Source: a bacterium
Lineage (GTDB): Bacteria; Bacteroidota; Bacteroidia; Cytophagales; Cyclobacteriaceae
Assembly: GCA_024743255.1 (NCBI GenBank)
Contig: JANSWY010000003.1
Location: 62,001 to 126,000 of the forward strand
DNA: 64,000 nucleotides
Reading direction: 5' to 3'
Shown here: positions 8,232-15,953 of the stretch, piece after piece
How positions within the stretch are numbered: position 1 is the first letter of the stretch
How the letters are laid out: the number at the start of each line of letters is the position of its first letter
Position numbers and translations under genes: made by a program
Notes under the pieces: generated by a model
What the model was told of the DNA's origin: nothing
Databases searched by the model: none
The model's input: the letters and a program-made list of their open reading frames with translations, nothing else

Positions 8232-9281
8232 ATGAATCAAAAACAAAGAATTTTTATCTACTGGGTTTGTCAGGTACTAGGGTGGGGATTTTACACCCTT
8301 TTCCTGCTTTTTCTAACTCTATCATTTGATCAGAAAGAGACAAGCCCATTAGTCATCCAGTTACAATTCATAATTGGAGTTACTTTATTGATTGTTAGCC
8401 ATGGATTAAAGGTTTTTTACAAAAAATACCAATGGACTACCAAATCCATCAAATGGGTAATTCTAAGATTGTTACTTGTAACAATTGCAGCATCTTTTTT
8501 GGCTCAATTCATTATTCATGGAGCAATGTTATTTGTAATCGATTGGGAAAGCTATCGCCCAATCAAGGTGAATGAATTCTTTGTTTATGTCTTTAATGTC
8601 AACATCATCTTTATCCTGTGGAGCATCTTGTATTTCAGTTTCCACTACTTTGAAAACAATCGCAAAAAAGAGATTGAAAATCTGGAATTGAGAGCGAATC
8701 TCAAAGATGCTGAAGTGACCATTCTAAAAAGCCAGATCAATCCTCACTTTTTGTTTAATGCTTTAAATAACATCAGATCTCTGATACTGATTGAGCCAGA
8801 GAAGGCGAGGGATATGATTACACATATTTCCGAACTGCTTAGATATTTCATTCAATTCAATTCTCAGGAAACTGTGACAGTACAGCAGGAAATTGAAGTT
8901 GTAAAGGACTACCTAAAACTGGAATCGATTCAATTTGATGAGCGATTAACTTATTCTATTGATTTGGATGAGAATTCATTGCATGTGAAGATCCCTCCAA
9001 TGTCCATTCAGCTATTGGTAGAAAATGCTATCAAGCATGGACTTTCCAATCTTCCTCAAGGTGGATTTATTAAGATCCAAACCAGTTCCGATCAGGAGAG
9101 CTTAACAATCTCGGTAACCAATTCAGGTCAAATCAATTCTGCACAATCTAAATCTGGAATTGGATTGAAAAATTTATCTGAAAGAATAGAATTAGTATTT
9201 GGAAAGGTCTCTGATTTCGAACTTATCCAAAACGAAAATGAAACTGTCACGGCAATGTTTAAAGTACCATTAGTATCATGA
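8232..9281 (+). CDS. LytS/YehU-type sensor histidine kinase
   Basis: 349 residues. Four membrane segments occupy about residues 8-135. A short coiled linker then leads to the His_kinase domain (PF06580): KSQINPHFLFNALNN carries the phosphorylated His, about residue 172. The HATPase domain follows, with N-box LLVENAIKHGL and G-box SGIGLKNLSERI. No extracellular sensor domain is present, so the signal is probably sensed within the membrane. The stop overlaps the start of the response regulator by ATGA (9278-9281), so translation is coupled. It is a paralogue of the kinase at 49870-50895. Confidence 0.93.
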   Translation: MNQKQRIFIYWVCQVLGWGFYTLFLLFLTLSFDQKETSPLVIQLQFIIGVTLLIVSHGLKVFYKKYQWTTKSIKWVILRLLLVTIAASFLAQFIIHGAMLFVIDWESYRPIKVNEFFVYVFNVNIIFILWSILYFSFHYFENNRKKEIENLELRANLKDAEVTILKSQINPHFLFNALNNIRSLILIEPEKARDMITHISELLRYFIQFNSQETVTVQQEIEVVKDYLKLESIQFDERLTYSIDLDENSLHVKIPPMSIQLLVENAIKHGLSNLPQGGFIKIQTSSDQESLTISVTNSGQINSAQSKSGIGLKNLSERIELVFGKVSDFELIQNENETVTAMFKVPLVS

Positions 9282-9994
9282 AAGCAATCATCGTAGAAGA
9301 TTCCAAATTGGCCAGAACAGAGCTGAAGCATTTGCTAAAATCAGTTGAAACCGTGGAAATAATTGGTGAAGCTGAAAACGCTGAGGTAGCAAAAGAGAAA
9401 ATCGAAAAGCTGATTCCGGACTTGATCTTTCTGGATATCCATATGCCAGGCAAAACAGGATTTGACTTACTGGAAGACCTGGAGTATGTACCTAGAGTGA
9501 TCTTTACCACAGCATATGATGAGTATGCAATTCAGGCTTTTGAACATAATGCATTGGATTACCTGCAAAAACCAGTCAAAATGGAGAGATTGGTACAGGC
9601 AGTAGAAAAAGTACAACAATCCTTGAGAAATGAGGAAGTCAAAAGTTCAGAAAACAAATTAAGTCTAAGTGATCAGGTATTTGTGAAAGATGGTGAGAAT
9701 TGCTGGTTCATTGATCTTTCAGAAATTAGGCACTTTGAAGTATATGGAAACTATACCAGAATTCACTTTGAAGACCAGACTCCCCTCATCCCCAGGTCGC
9801 TGAGTTATATGGAGTCCAGACTAGATGAGAAGTATTTTTTCAGGGCCAATCGCCAGGAGATCATTAACCTGAAATGGATTGAGAAAATTGAGCCCTGGTT
9901 TAGTGGCACAATTCGGGTCTATTTAAAAGGTGGGCAAACGGTAGATGTCAGTAGGAGACAAAGTATTCTGTTTAAGGAAATTATGAGTTTTTAG
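9278..9994 (+). CDS. LytTR-family response regulator
   Basis: 238 residues. The receiver domain (about 1-118) has the acidic pocket VEDS and phospho-acceptor Asp53 in FLDIHMPGKTG, then TTAYDEYA and the conserved Lys in YLQKPVK. The LytTR DNA-binding domain (about 135-238) contains VFVKDGENCWFIDLSEI, FEVYGNYTRI and FFRANRQEIINL. LytTR proteins bind pairs of direct repeats spaced about two helical turns apart. Candidate sites lie upstream of this operon (7251-7279), and a 21-bp tandem array begins 26 nt after the stop codon. It is about half identical to the regulator at 49151-49873. Confidence 0.94.
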   Translation: MKAIIVEDSKLARTELKHLLKSVETVEIIGEAENAEVAKEKIEKLIPDLIFLDIHMPGKTGFDLLEDLEYVPRVIFTTAYDEYAIQAFEHNALDYLQKPVKMERLVQAVEKVQQSLRNEEVKSSENKLSLSDQVFVKDGENCWFIDLSEIRHFEVYGNYTRIHFEDQTPLIPRSLSYMESRLDEKYFFRANRQEIINLKWIEKIEPWFSGTIRVYLKGGQTVDVSRRQSILFKEIMSF

Positions 9995-10019
9995 GGCTAC
10001 CCACAATTTTAAATCTTCT

Positions 10020-10187
10020 GCAGAAACACAGACAACTGCTACAGAAACATAGATAACCGCTGCAGAAAGGCAAATAACCACTGCAGAAACACAGATAACC
10101 ATCGCAGAAAGGCAAATAACCGCTGCAGAAACATAGATAACCATTGCAGAAACACAAATAACCGTTGCAGAAACACAGATGACCGGT
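10020..10187. repeat. Eight tandem 21-bp repeats (minisatellite)
   Basis: Eight units of exactly 21 bp begin at 10020, 10041, 10062, 10083, 10104, 10125, 10146 and 10167. The common part is GCAGAAACACAGATAACC followed by three variable bases (GCT, ACT, ATC, ATT, GTT or GGT). Units 3 and 5 share the variant GCAGAAAGGCAAATAACC; units 2 and 6 carry CATAG in place of CACAG. The array fills most of the 311-nt gap between the LytTR gene and the convergent VWA gene. The plus-strand heptad frame is broken by TAG in units 2 and 6, so it is not a coding repeat on that strand. The remaining 118 nt (10188-10305) show no clear terminator or gene. Confidence 0.92.
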
Positions 10188-10305
10188 GATATATGATTCT
10201 GTAATGGTTAGGAGTGTTTCTGTGGAGGATGAGAGTGTTTCAGAATGGAAATGGAAGACAGACAGTTGAAAATACGCTACTCAAGGAGCAACTGAGCTTC
10301 TAAAA

Positions 10306-12141
10306 CTAGAAGCCCATCATTGCAGTCCCAACCAACCTAATGAACTCTCCTCTGTAACCTTCAGAGTCCTTGCCTTTGGAGTTTTTGGCCATTTCCGAAA
10401 CCAAATTATAATCTCCGTCAGCGACATATTTGGAATCACTCAACAACATTCCAAATAATGCCACCGATGAAGCAAACTGAAAGTCACTTGAGCAGTCCAA
10501 CCACTCTCTCTCAGAGTTACTAACCACTCTAACCAATTCTTTACTTTTGTTTGCATGAATAGGCTTATACCTAATTCTGGTGGTAGCCATTTCATCCTCT
10601 AATCCAACAGCATCATTCTTTTGATATTTCAATTCCTCCACCTCTTTAATGTATTTGCTTTTCACTCCTACTGGAATTATCTCGTACAAAGCAGTAACAG
10701 TATGACCAGCGCCCAATTCACCCGCATCCTTTTTATCATCTTTAAAATCCTCATCCTCCAGCAATCTACTTTCGTAACCAATCAATCGGTAAGCAGCTAC
10801 AACTGAAGGATTAAACTCAACCTGGATTTTGACATCTTTTGCGATAGCAAATACAGTTCCGGCAAATTCTTTCCCCAAAACCAAATAAGCTTCTTGCATG
10901 GAATCAATGTAGGCGTGATTTCCATTCCCTGAGTGAGCAAGAGTTTCCAGCATATCATCACGATAATTACCCATTCCAAATCCCAGACAAGTCAAATAAA
11001 TGCCGGACTTTGCTTTTTCCTTAATTAAGTCTTTGAGTCCACCAGTCTTAGAAATTCCTACATTGAAATCACCATCGGTACCCAATATGACTCTGTTATT
11101 TCCACCAATTATAAAATTCCTTTTTGCTACTTTATAGGCCAGTTCAATTCCTGCACCACCTGCTGTAGAGCCTCCCGCACTTAAGTTATCAATCGCCTTC
11201 AAAATTTTGCTTTTGTTAGAAGCCGATGTAGATGGTAATACTAAACCTGCAGATCCAGCGTAAACAACTATTGCTACCCGGTCATCTTCTCTCAATTGAT
11301 TCAATAGCAACTTCAGAGATGATTTCAGTAATGGTAGTTTGTTTTGACTATTCATTGAACCCGAGACATCTAGAAGAAACACCAAATTACTTGTAGGCAC
11401 GTCCATCTGATCCATCGACTTGCCCTTTATACCAATTTGCATAAGTTTATGCTTATCATTCCATGGACAAATTGCCAGTTCAGTATTGATGGAAAAAGGC
11501 TCCCCTTTTACAGGGTCTGCATATTCATAATCGAAATAATTGATCATTTCTTCGATCTTAACTGCATCCCCTGGAGGCTGATTCCCGTTGTTGATCATTC
11601 TTCGGATATTAGCATATGCTGCTTTGTCTACATCAATTGAAAAGGTGGATCGGGGCTTGCCATTTACTGAAACAAAGCTGTTTTGATCAATTGTATTATA
11701 AGTTTCATTCTGATTCTGAGTGCTGTAATTCAACGTTGAGACTCCTCTGATTTTAATGGAGGATTTGTTTCTGTTTTTCCTTCTGCCTTTCGAAATACTC
11801 ACACCTGATATCCGACCAGCCAAGCCTGTAACCACTACTTCACTCAAACTTTGAACATCATTGGACAGTTGAACATCAAGAGTTGAATTACCACCTACTT
11901 TAACTTCCTTTGTTTCTAATCCGATAAATGAAAAAACAAGAACAGGTTTCGGGGTACTAACCTGAAGAGAATATTTCCCGTCAATATCTGTTGTGGTCCC
12001 ATTGGTAGTCCCCTTTTCTATCACATTGACCCCTGGCACACCTTGACCACTTTCATCAGTGACTATTCCTGAAACCAGAAAATTCTGAGCAAATAAGAAA
12101 TGATGCACTATCAAAATCGGAATAATTATCAGCTTTTTCAT
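10306..12141 (-). CDS. VWA-domain protein with CarboxypepD_reg-like N-terminus (YfbK-like)
   Basis: 611 residues. The ATG at 12141 begins a signal peptide (MKKLIIIPILIVHHFLFAQ); 27 further in-frame codons upstream look untranslated. Next come a carboxypeptidase-regulatory-like beta-sandwich (VSGIVTDESGQGVPGVNV to about residue 110) and a short stretch resembling the start of a TonB plug (LSEVVVTG and SSIKIRGVSTL). A YfbK-type region with an N-terminal vWF_A segment (RSTFSIDVDKAAYANIRR), a VWA domain with MIDAS motif DVSGSMNSQ (near 255) and GTDGDFNVG, and a DUF3520-like C-terminus complete it. It is probably periplasmic or on the outer membrane and binds proteins through a metal ion. Such proteins are common in Bacteroidota; their job is not firmly known. 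It converges on the 21-bp array. Confidence 0.86.
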   Translation of the reverse strand: MKKLIIIPILIVHHFLFAQNFLVSGIVTDESGQGVPGVNVIEKGTTNGTTTDIDGKYSLQVSTPKPVLVFSFIGLETKEVKVGGNSTLDVQLSNDVQSLSEVVVTGLAGRISGVSISKGRRKNRNKSSIKIRGVSTLNYSTQNQNETYNTIDQNSFVSVNGKPRSTFSIDVDKAAYANIRRMINNGNQPPGDAVKIEEMINYFDYEYADPVKGEPFSINTELAICPWNDKHKLMQIGIKGKSMDQMDVPTSNLVFLLDVSGSMNSQNKLPLLKSSLKLLLNQLREDDRVAIVVYAGSAGLVLPSTSASNKSKILKAIDNLSAGGSTAGGAGIELAYKVAKRNFIIGGNNRVILGTDGDFNVGISKTGGLKDLIKEKAKSGIYLTCLGFGMGNYRDDMLETLAHSGNGNHAYIDSMQEAYLVLGKEFAGTVFAIAKDVKIQVEFNPSVVAAYRLIGYESRLLEDEDFKDDKKDAGELGAGHTVTALYEIIPVGVKSKYIKEVEELKYQKNDAVGLEDEMATTRIRYKPIHANKSKELVRVVSNSEREWLDCSSDFQFASSVALFGMLLSDSKYVADGDYNLVSEMAKNSKGKDSEGYRGEFIRLVGTAMMGF

Positions 12142-12265
12142 ATGGTTGTAGTTTTTGGGTAGCTGACAGAAGTCGAATGCCTGCACCCCTAAGAATGATG
12201 GATATTTTTTTGCCTTAAACACTTAAAACCCATCGATGGTAACCTTTTGTTACCCACAAAAAAGT

Positions 12266-12559
12266 TTAAATGCCCTCAATTCGAGCTAACCTTGGGCAAT
12301 AGAAAAATTCTATTATTTGGTTAAAGTCATTTGAATGAAAATTCAGATGGAAATAGTTCTTGATGCTATCCTCTGCAACTTTGAATTTTTCAAAAGCTAA
12401 ATACGCCTCTTTAAACCGTCCAATCTCGGTATTAAATACTGCAAGCTCACGATAACCATCTTGAATATTTCGTATAGAATTAATCTTTTCTGCTAGTTCA
12501 ACAGTGTCAGGACTCTTCCTGAAGGTCTTTACCTGGTAAATGATGGAGTCAGAACTCAT
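12266..12559 (-). CDS. TPR-like fragment, possibly a degraded sensor kinase
   Basis: 97 residues with no signal peptide. Residues about 20-65 (YRELAVFNTEIGRFKEAYLAF then FEKFKVAEDSIKN) read like the last tetratricopeptide repeat of the TPR-containing histidine kinases and regulators common in this phylum. Neither the preceding TPR units nor the kinase or DNA-binding part is present, and an in-frame TAG sits three codons before the ATG. It is therefore either a remnant or a small unknown protein. The adjacent frameshifted PID-CTERM gene also suggests decay in this stretch. Confidence 0.4.
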   Translation of the reverse strand: MSSDSIIYQVKTFRKSPDTVELAEKINSIRNIQDGYRELAVFNTEIGRFKEAYLAFEKFKVAEDSIKNYFHLNFHSNDFNQIIEFFYCPRLARIEGI

Positions 12560-12576
12560 AAGGTTCTACTAAAACA

Positions 12577-12752
12577 ATGAAGAACATGAATAAATATACA
12601 ATTGCAATTTGTCTGGTGCTTTGTTGCAATCTGCATTAGCACAACCCGGTCCTCCTGCTACCCCAATTGATGGGGGATTAGTTGTCTTATTAGCTGGAGG
12701 CTTGATCTACGGTCTTAAATCTTTAAGAAAACCCAAAAAAGATCAAACATAA
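12577..12752 (+). pseudogene. PID-CTERM mini-protein gene with a 1-nt frameshift
   Basis: From the ATG at 12577 the frame reads MKNMNKYTIAICLVLCC, then stops at a TAG (12637-12639). The -1 frame continues as SALAQPGPPATPIDGGLVVL, followed by LAGGLIYGLKSLRKPKKDQT and a TAA at 12750-12752. Restoring one T in the CTTTGTTGC run near 12619-12627 joins the halves into a good signal peptide (ICLVLCLQSALAQ) followed by a PID-CTERM signal. The restored protein matches the intact 55-residue protein at 35344-35511 in order and size. It is either a real one-base deletion or an error in a T-rich run. Confidence 0.75.
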
Positions 12753-12807
12753 ATTAGTCGTGACATAGTAGTCTTTTTTACCCTGTTTGAATTGATTAAA
12801 TTTCAGA

Positions 12808-13326
12808 ATGAAATACTGGCTATTCATTCTGATACCAATTGCGTTTCTCACTTCTTGTGGTGACGATGAATCTGAATTTGAACCAGTTTATGATGTACCT
12901 TCAGAATTCCAGCCTTTTGTTTCTTCTTTCTTTGAGATAGCTGAATCTAAAGGGCTCGTTCTGGACACCAACAATATAATCATCCGGTTTGAACAAAACC
13001 TGGAGGTAGATGAATTGCCAGTTTGTGGCACTTCGGAGGGACCTCTTAATGCAATTGAACAACATTTGATTTTGATTGACGAACAATGTCTGGCCTGGAG
13101 GAGCGGTGAGTTAGCTCAGGAAATTCTCATGTTTCATGAACTTGGACATGTATTTCTGGAAAGAGTCCATGATGAAACTGTATTCCCATCAGGAGACTAC
13201 AAAACCATTATGTTTGGTGGCAACTGGAATATTTTGCGATACTACACGCAGGACCTTTCAAAAAGAGAATATTACATTAACGAACTTTTTAATCCACTTG
13301 AGCCAACTCCGGATTGGGCGGAGTAA
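12808..13326 (+). CDS. Lipoprotein with HExxH motif (putative metalloprotease)
   Basis: 172 residues. Lipoprotein signal with lipobox LTSC (Cys17) followed by GDDESEFE; the acidic residues after Cys suit a Bacteroidota lipoprotein. FHELGHVFLERVHD near residues 110-123 holds an HExxH zinc-binding motif (HELGH) in a helix. The third ligand is not obvious; a later His or Glu could serve. The family is not one I can name. The single copy of the motif could be chance, but its position inside a predicted helix and the size fit small secreted zincin-like proteins. Its last 38 nt overlap the 3' end of the opposite-strand lipoprotein gene. Confidence 0.75.
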   Translation: MKYWLFILIPIAFLTSCGDDESEFEPVYDVPSEFQPFVSSFFEIAESKGLVLDTNNIIIRFEQNLEVDELPVCGTSEGPLNAIEQHLILIDEQCLAWRSGELAQEILMFHELGHVFLERVHDETVFPSGDYKTIMFGGNWNILRYYTQDLSKREYYINELFNPLEPTPDWAE

Positions 13327-14350
13327 CCTTAGAAAGAGGTATAGAATCAAGAAGCGAATCATTCATTCCAGATAAACTTAAATTTGGAACAAACAATAGA
13401 CTTCCATCCACTTTGTCGATTGAATATACAAATTCAATGTGTGCTCTTTGGCCTTTCTGCAATTGCAATTCCTTAATGTTATTTTGTGAAGTCACAGAAG
13501 TAGCACTCAATACCTTGTTATTAGATATTAATTTGAAATCGCTGATATCTATATCAAGCGGTAAAGACTGGTGATTCACTATTCTTGCCTTTATTCTAAA
13601 TTCTCCATTAACCTCATAGGACTTAACTCCAAAAACGATTCCTCCCATTAGAATCTCGTTAGTTGTAATTTGAAAATTTGGCCTCTCAGGATTTTGAATC
13701 AATGTGTGACCCGCCGCTAAAACTTCTTTCTGTTGTACTTCTTTAGAATAACTTAATGCCGCATCAATTCGATTTGTAAGTCTTAATTCATATTCTGTAT
13801 CAGCATCATCGATTGTCCATACAGTTATTTTTGAGTCTTTGCCGTGCTGTTTAATGTAATTGTCGAAATCAACGTCTTCTGCTTGAAATAACATTCTTTT
13901 CTTGGATGTTTCTCCAATTAATCCTCCCGGAAACAAGGTATAAGTATTGATCAGATCACCATTTACTCCGGCAAATCGATGCAGAAATGAATTATTTACG
14001 GCATCAAAGGAGATGGTATCAATAGACATTTCTCCGGGTTGCAGAATGACCATTTCATTTGAAGCCCCAATTGGAAAATTCCTTTTATCGTCAGACTGCA
14101 AAACAGCTTCAAGCAGATTGATTTGTTGAGCTTCTTTTGAATTATTAGTAGTTCTCAATTCCAACAATAACTTCTGAGAGGATTTGTGAGCTTTCAAATA
14201 TCCATTGAATTGAATATCCGATATTCGGGTCTCTCCACTTCCGTAATACAATAGATAATCTGGTTCTTCAGCAAAGAAATTACTTGAGGGCTGGCACCCC
14301 AGGAGAAATAAAAAAAGACAGAAAGTTGATATAATATTAAGTGTTTTCAT
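13289..14350 (-). CDS. Lipoprotein of unknown function
   Basis: 353 residues starting at the ATG at 14350 (a TTG lies two codons upstream). Signal peptide KTLNIISTFCLFLFLLGC with lipobox LLGC, then a mostly beta-strand protein with segments such as YLLYYGSGETRISDIQFNGY and repeated statements of charge-alternating strands. I recognise no family. It lies downstream of the alpha-amylase gene on the same strand, but a terminator at 14356-14386 separates the two, so any functional link to starch use is weak. Its 3' end overlaps the convergent HExxH lipoprotein gene by 38 nt. Confidence 0.78.
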   Translation of the reverse strand: MKTLNIISTFCLFLFLLGCQPSSNFFAEEPDYLLYYGSGETRISDIQFNGYLKAHKSSQKLLLELRTTNNSKEAQQINLLEAVLQSDDKRNFPIGASNEMVILQPGEMSIDTISFDAVNNSFLHRFAGVNGDLINTYTLFPGGLIGETSKKRMLFQAEDVDFDNYIKQHGKDSKITVWTIDDADTEYELRLTNRIDAALSYSKEVQQKEVLAAGHTLIQNPERPNFQITTNEILMGGIVFGVKSYEVNGEFRIKARIVNHQSLPLDIDISDFKLISNNKVLSATSVTSQNNIKELQLQKGQRAHIEFVYSIDKVDGSLLFVPNLSLSGMNDSLLDSIPLSKVTPPNPELAQVD

Positions 14351-14355
14351 AAGCA

Positions 14356-14386
14356 ATAAAACTCCGCCTCGAAAACCAGGCGGAGT
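14356..14386 (-). terminator. Intrinsic terminator of the alpha-amylase gene
   Basis: On the minus strand ACTCCGCCT and AGGCGGAGT form a perfect 9-bp stem (14361-14369 with 14378-14386) with an 8-nt loop, followed by TTTTATT. It ends the amylase transcript just before the lipoprotein gene. Confidence 0.85.
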
Positions 14387-14416
14387 AAATAATATGAAGT
14401 TGTTTATTGTAGGGTA

Positions 14417-15790
14417 TTATTTTAAAGACCAAACTGAGTAGCTTTTCGGAGGACATTGGATTTTAACCCATCCACCACCTTGAGTAACCGGCTCCCAACC
14501 AGAATGACCCGTGAAATCTTTGATTGTTTGTCCATACCAATTTGTTGGAACCCATCTTTCTAACCAGTTATTAGAGTTATTCAGATATACTATCAAACCT
14601 GGGTTACCATTTCTTCTAGCAACATATTCATCATTGTCTGCATAAAGAATTGAGGTATTACCAGTTGCTTTGTTGTTGTGTATCCAAATAAGGTTGTTAA
14701 GTTTATCCTTATCCAACCATTCTTCATAATCTCTGTAGAATATTGTTGGATATCCTTCATGAGTAAGAATGTAAGCATACGCCAACATTTTATTCCAAAT
14801 GACATCAGTGTCGTGGTTTGCCACGAAAGTCACAGCTTTCATTGGGTCTCTTTTCCAAAGCATATCTCCATAAAGCTCACTAAGGTTATTTCCATCAAAT
14901 GCTGCATCCATTTTATAGTACGCTGCAAAGTCAAATGCTGAAGCTCTTCTTCCAGTGCTGTTAACCCAGTTTTGAAGTGTGTTTGCATTGCCATCCCAGT
15001 TTTCACCTACTGCAAATCCACCAACATTATCAACCCACTCGCGAACTACCCATCCGCCAAAACCTTTCACATAGTCAAATCTCCAACCATCGTATCCCAT
15101 GGTATTTTTGTAGTATTTACCTACACCATCGTTTCTTTTCCACAACCAATCCTGTACGTAAGGCACATCGTGATCCAGATCCGGAAATCCTCCGAAAATA
15201 CCTTCATCGTATTGACTTGCCCATGATGGGTGAAAGTCATGCTGAGATCTTGTGAATTTTCCTGATGCGATAGCACTAAAGTCTGTCCATGTATCAGTAC
15301 CAGTATATTGATTTGCTTCTAATTGTCCTCCACTGTTATGGTTTACAACAATATCTGCGTATACTTCTACACCATTATTATGAGCAGTGGTAATCAGGCT
15401 TTCTAGTTCAGCTCTTGATCCAAATCTTGTTTCAAGTGAACCATTCTGATTGAAGTCTCCAAAATCGAAGTAATCTGAAGGATCATATCCCATAGAAAAC
15501 GGACCATTCTGAGCTTTGGAAGATGGAGGTAACCAAATAGAAGAGATTCCTGCATTGCCCCAATCATCTACCTTGTTTTTAACTGTATTCCACCAGGTTC
15601 CACCAGCAGGGACATCCCAGTAAAATGCTTGCATCATTACAGGTCCGCCAGGAGGAAGAGCGTTTGTATTCACACTCTCAGTTTCAGGAACCTGTACATC
15701 TTCCATAGGATCCGCGCACCCAAGGAACAGTGCCAATCCTAATGCTGGAGCCAGCATCTTTTTGGAAGACTTCAAAAAATTAATCTTCAT
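14417..15790 (-). CDS. Alpha-amylase lipoprotein, archaeal-type GH13 (GH13_7)
   Basis: 457 residues. A lipoprotein signal ending LALFLGC puts the enzyme on the outer or inner membrane, where it would cut starch or malto-oligosaccharides. After a 25-residue linker the GH13 barrel starts at VMMQAFYWDVPAGGTWW. Conserved regions: DIVVNHN (I), GWRFDYVKG with nucleophile Asp about 239 (II), AVGENWDG with acid/base Glu about 263 (III) and VANHDT with Asp about 327 (IV). Segments such as IFYRDYEEWL and NLIWIHNN, and the ending SYSVWSLK, resemble the extracellular amylases of Pyrococcus and Thermococcus (recalled, not searched). There is no SusC/SusD pair nearby. A regulator with a starch-binding-like domain lies directly upstream. 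Confidence 0.92.
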   Translation of the reverse strand: MKINFLKSSKKMLAPALGLALFLGCADPMEDVQVPETESVNTNALPPGGPVMMQAFYWDVPAGGTWWNTVKNKVDDWGNAGISSIWLPPSSKAQNGPFSMGYDPSDYFDFGDFNQNGSLETRFGSRAELESLITTAHNNGVEVYADIVVNHNSGGQLEANQYTGTDTWTDFSAIASGKFTRSQHDFHPSWASQYDEGIFGGFPDLDHDVPYVQDWLWKRNDGVGKYYKNTMGYDGWRFDYVKGFGGWVVREWVDNVGGFAVGENWDGNANTLQNWVNSTGRRASAFDFAAYYKMDAAFDGNNLSELYGDMLWKRDPMKAVTFVANHDTDVIWNKMLAYAYILTHEGYPTIFYRDYEEWLDKDKLNNLIWIHNNKATGNTSILYADNDEYVARRNGNPGLIVYLNNSNNWLERWVPTNWYGQTIKDFTGHSGWEPVTQGGGWVKIQCPPKSYSVWSLK

Positions 15791-15855
15791 TTTATATACG
15801 GTTTTTGGTTATAACAATGAAGGCAAACTAGCATTTGAAACCGTGAGTAGCGCTC

Positions 15856-15921
15856 CAAAATATAAATTGACACTTTGAAACTATGCTAATTTTCGGCGAT
15901 TTATAGATTGACACTTTGAAA
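15856..15921 (-). promoter_or_regulatory. Two 15-bp direct repeats upstream of alpha-amylase
   Basis: The sequence TTTCAAAGTGTCAAT (minus strand) occurs twice without mismatch, at 15866-15880 and 15907-15921. The copies start 41 bp apart (about four helical turns), in the same orientation. The nearer copy is next to a TATATTTTG stretch (15856-15864) that could be the -7 region, so a protein bound there would overlap the -33 region. AraC-family activators bind such direct repeats, and an AraC-family gene ends at 15954. Confidence 0.6.
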
Positions 15922-15953
15922 AATCAGCAAAATGAAATCCGTTGCACTGAAAA

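Noticed and set aside
9923-10144. A minus-strand open frame through the 21-bp array with a hydrophobic seven-residue repeat
   Set aside because: Any 21-bp array without a stop in one frame gives such a frame; it overlaps the LytTR gene, has no ribosome site and no signal, and reads as a shadow of the repeat.
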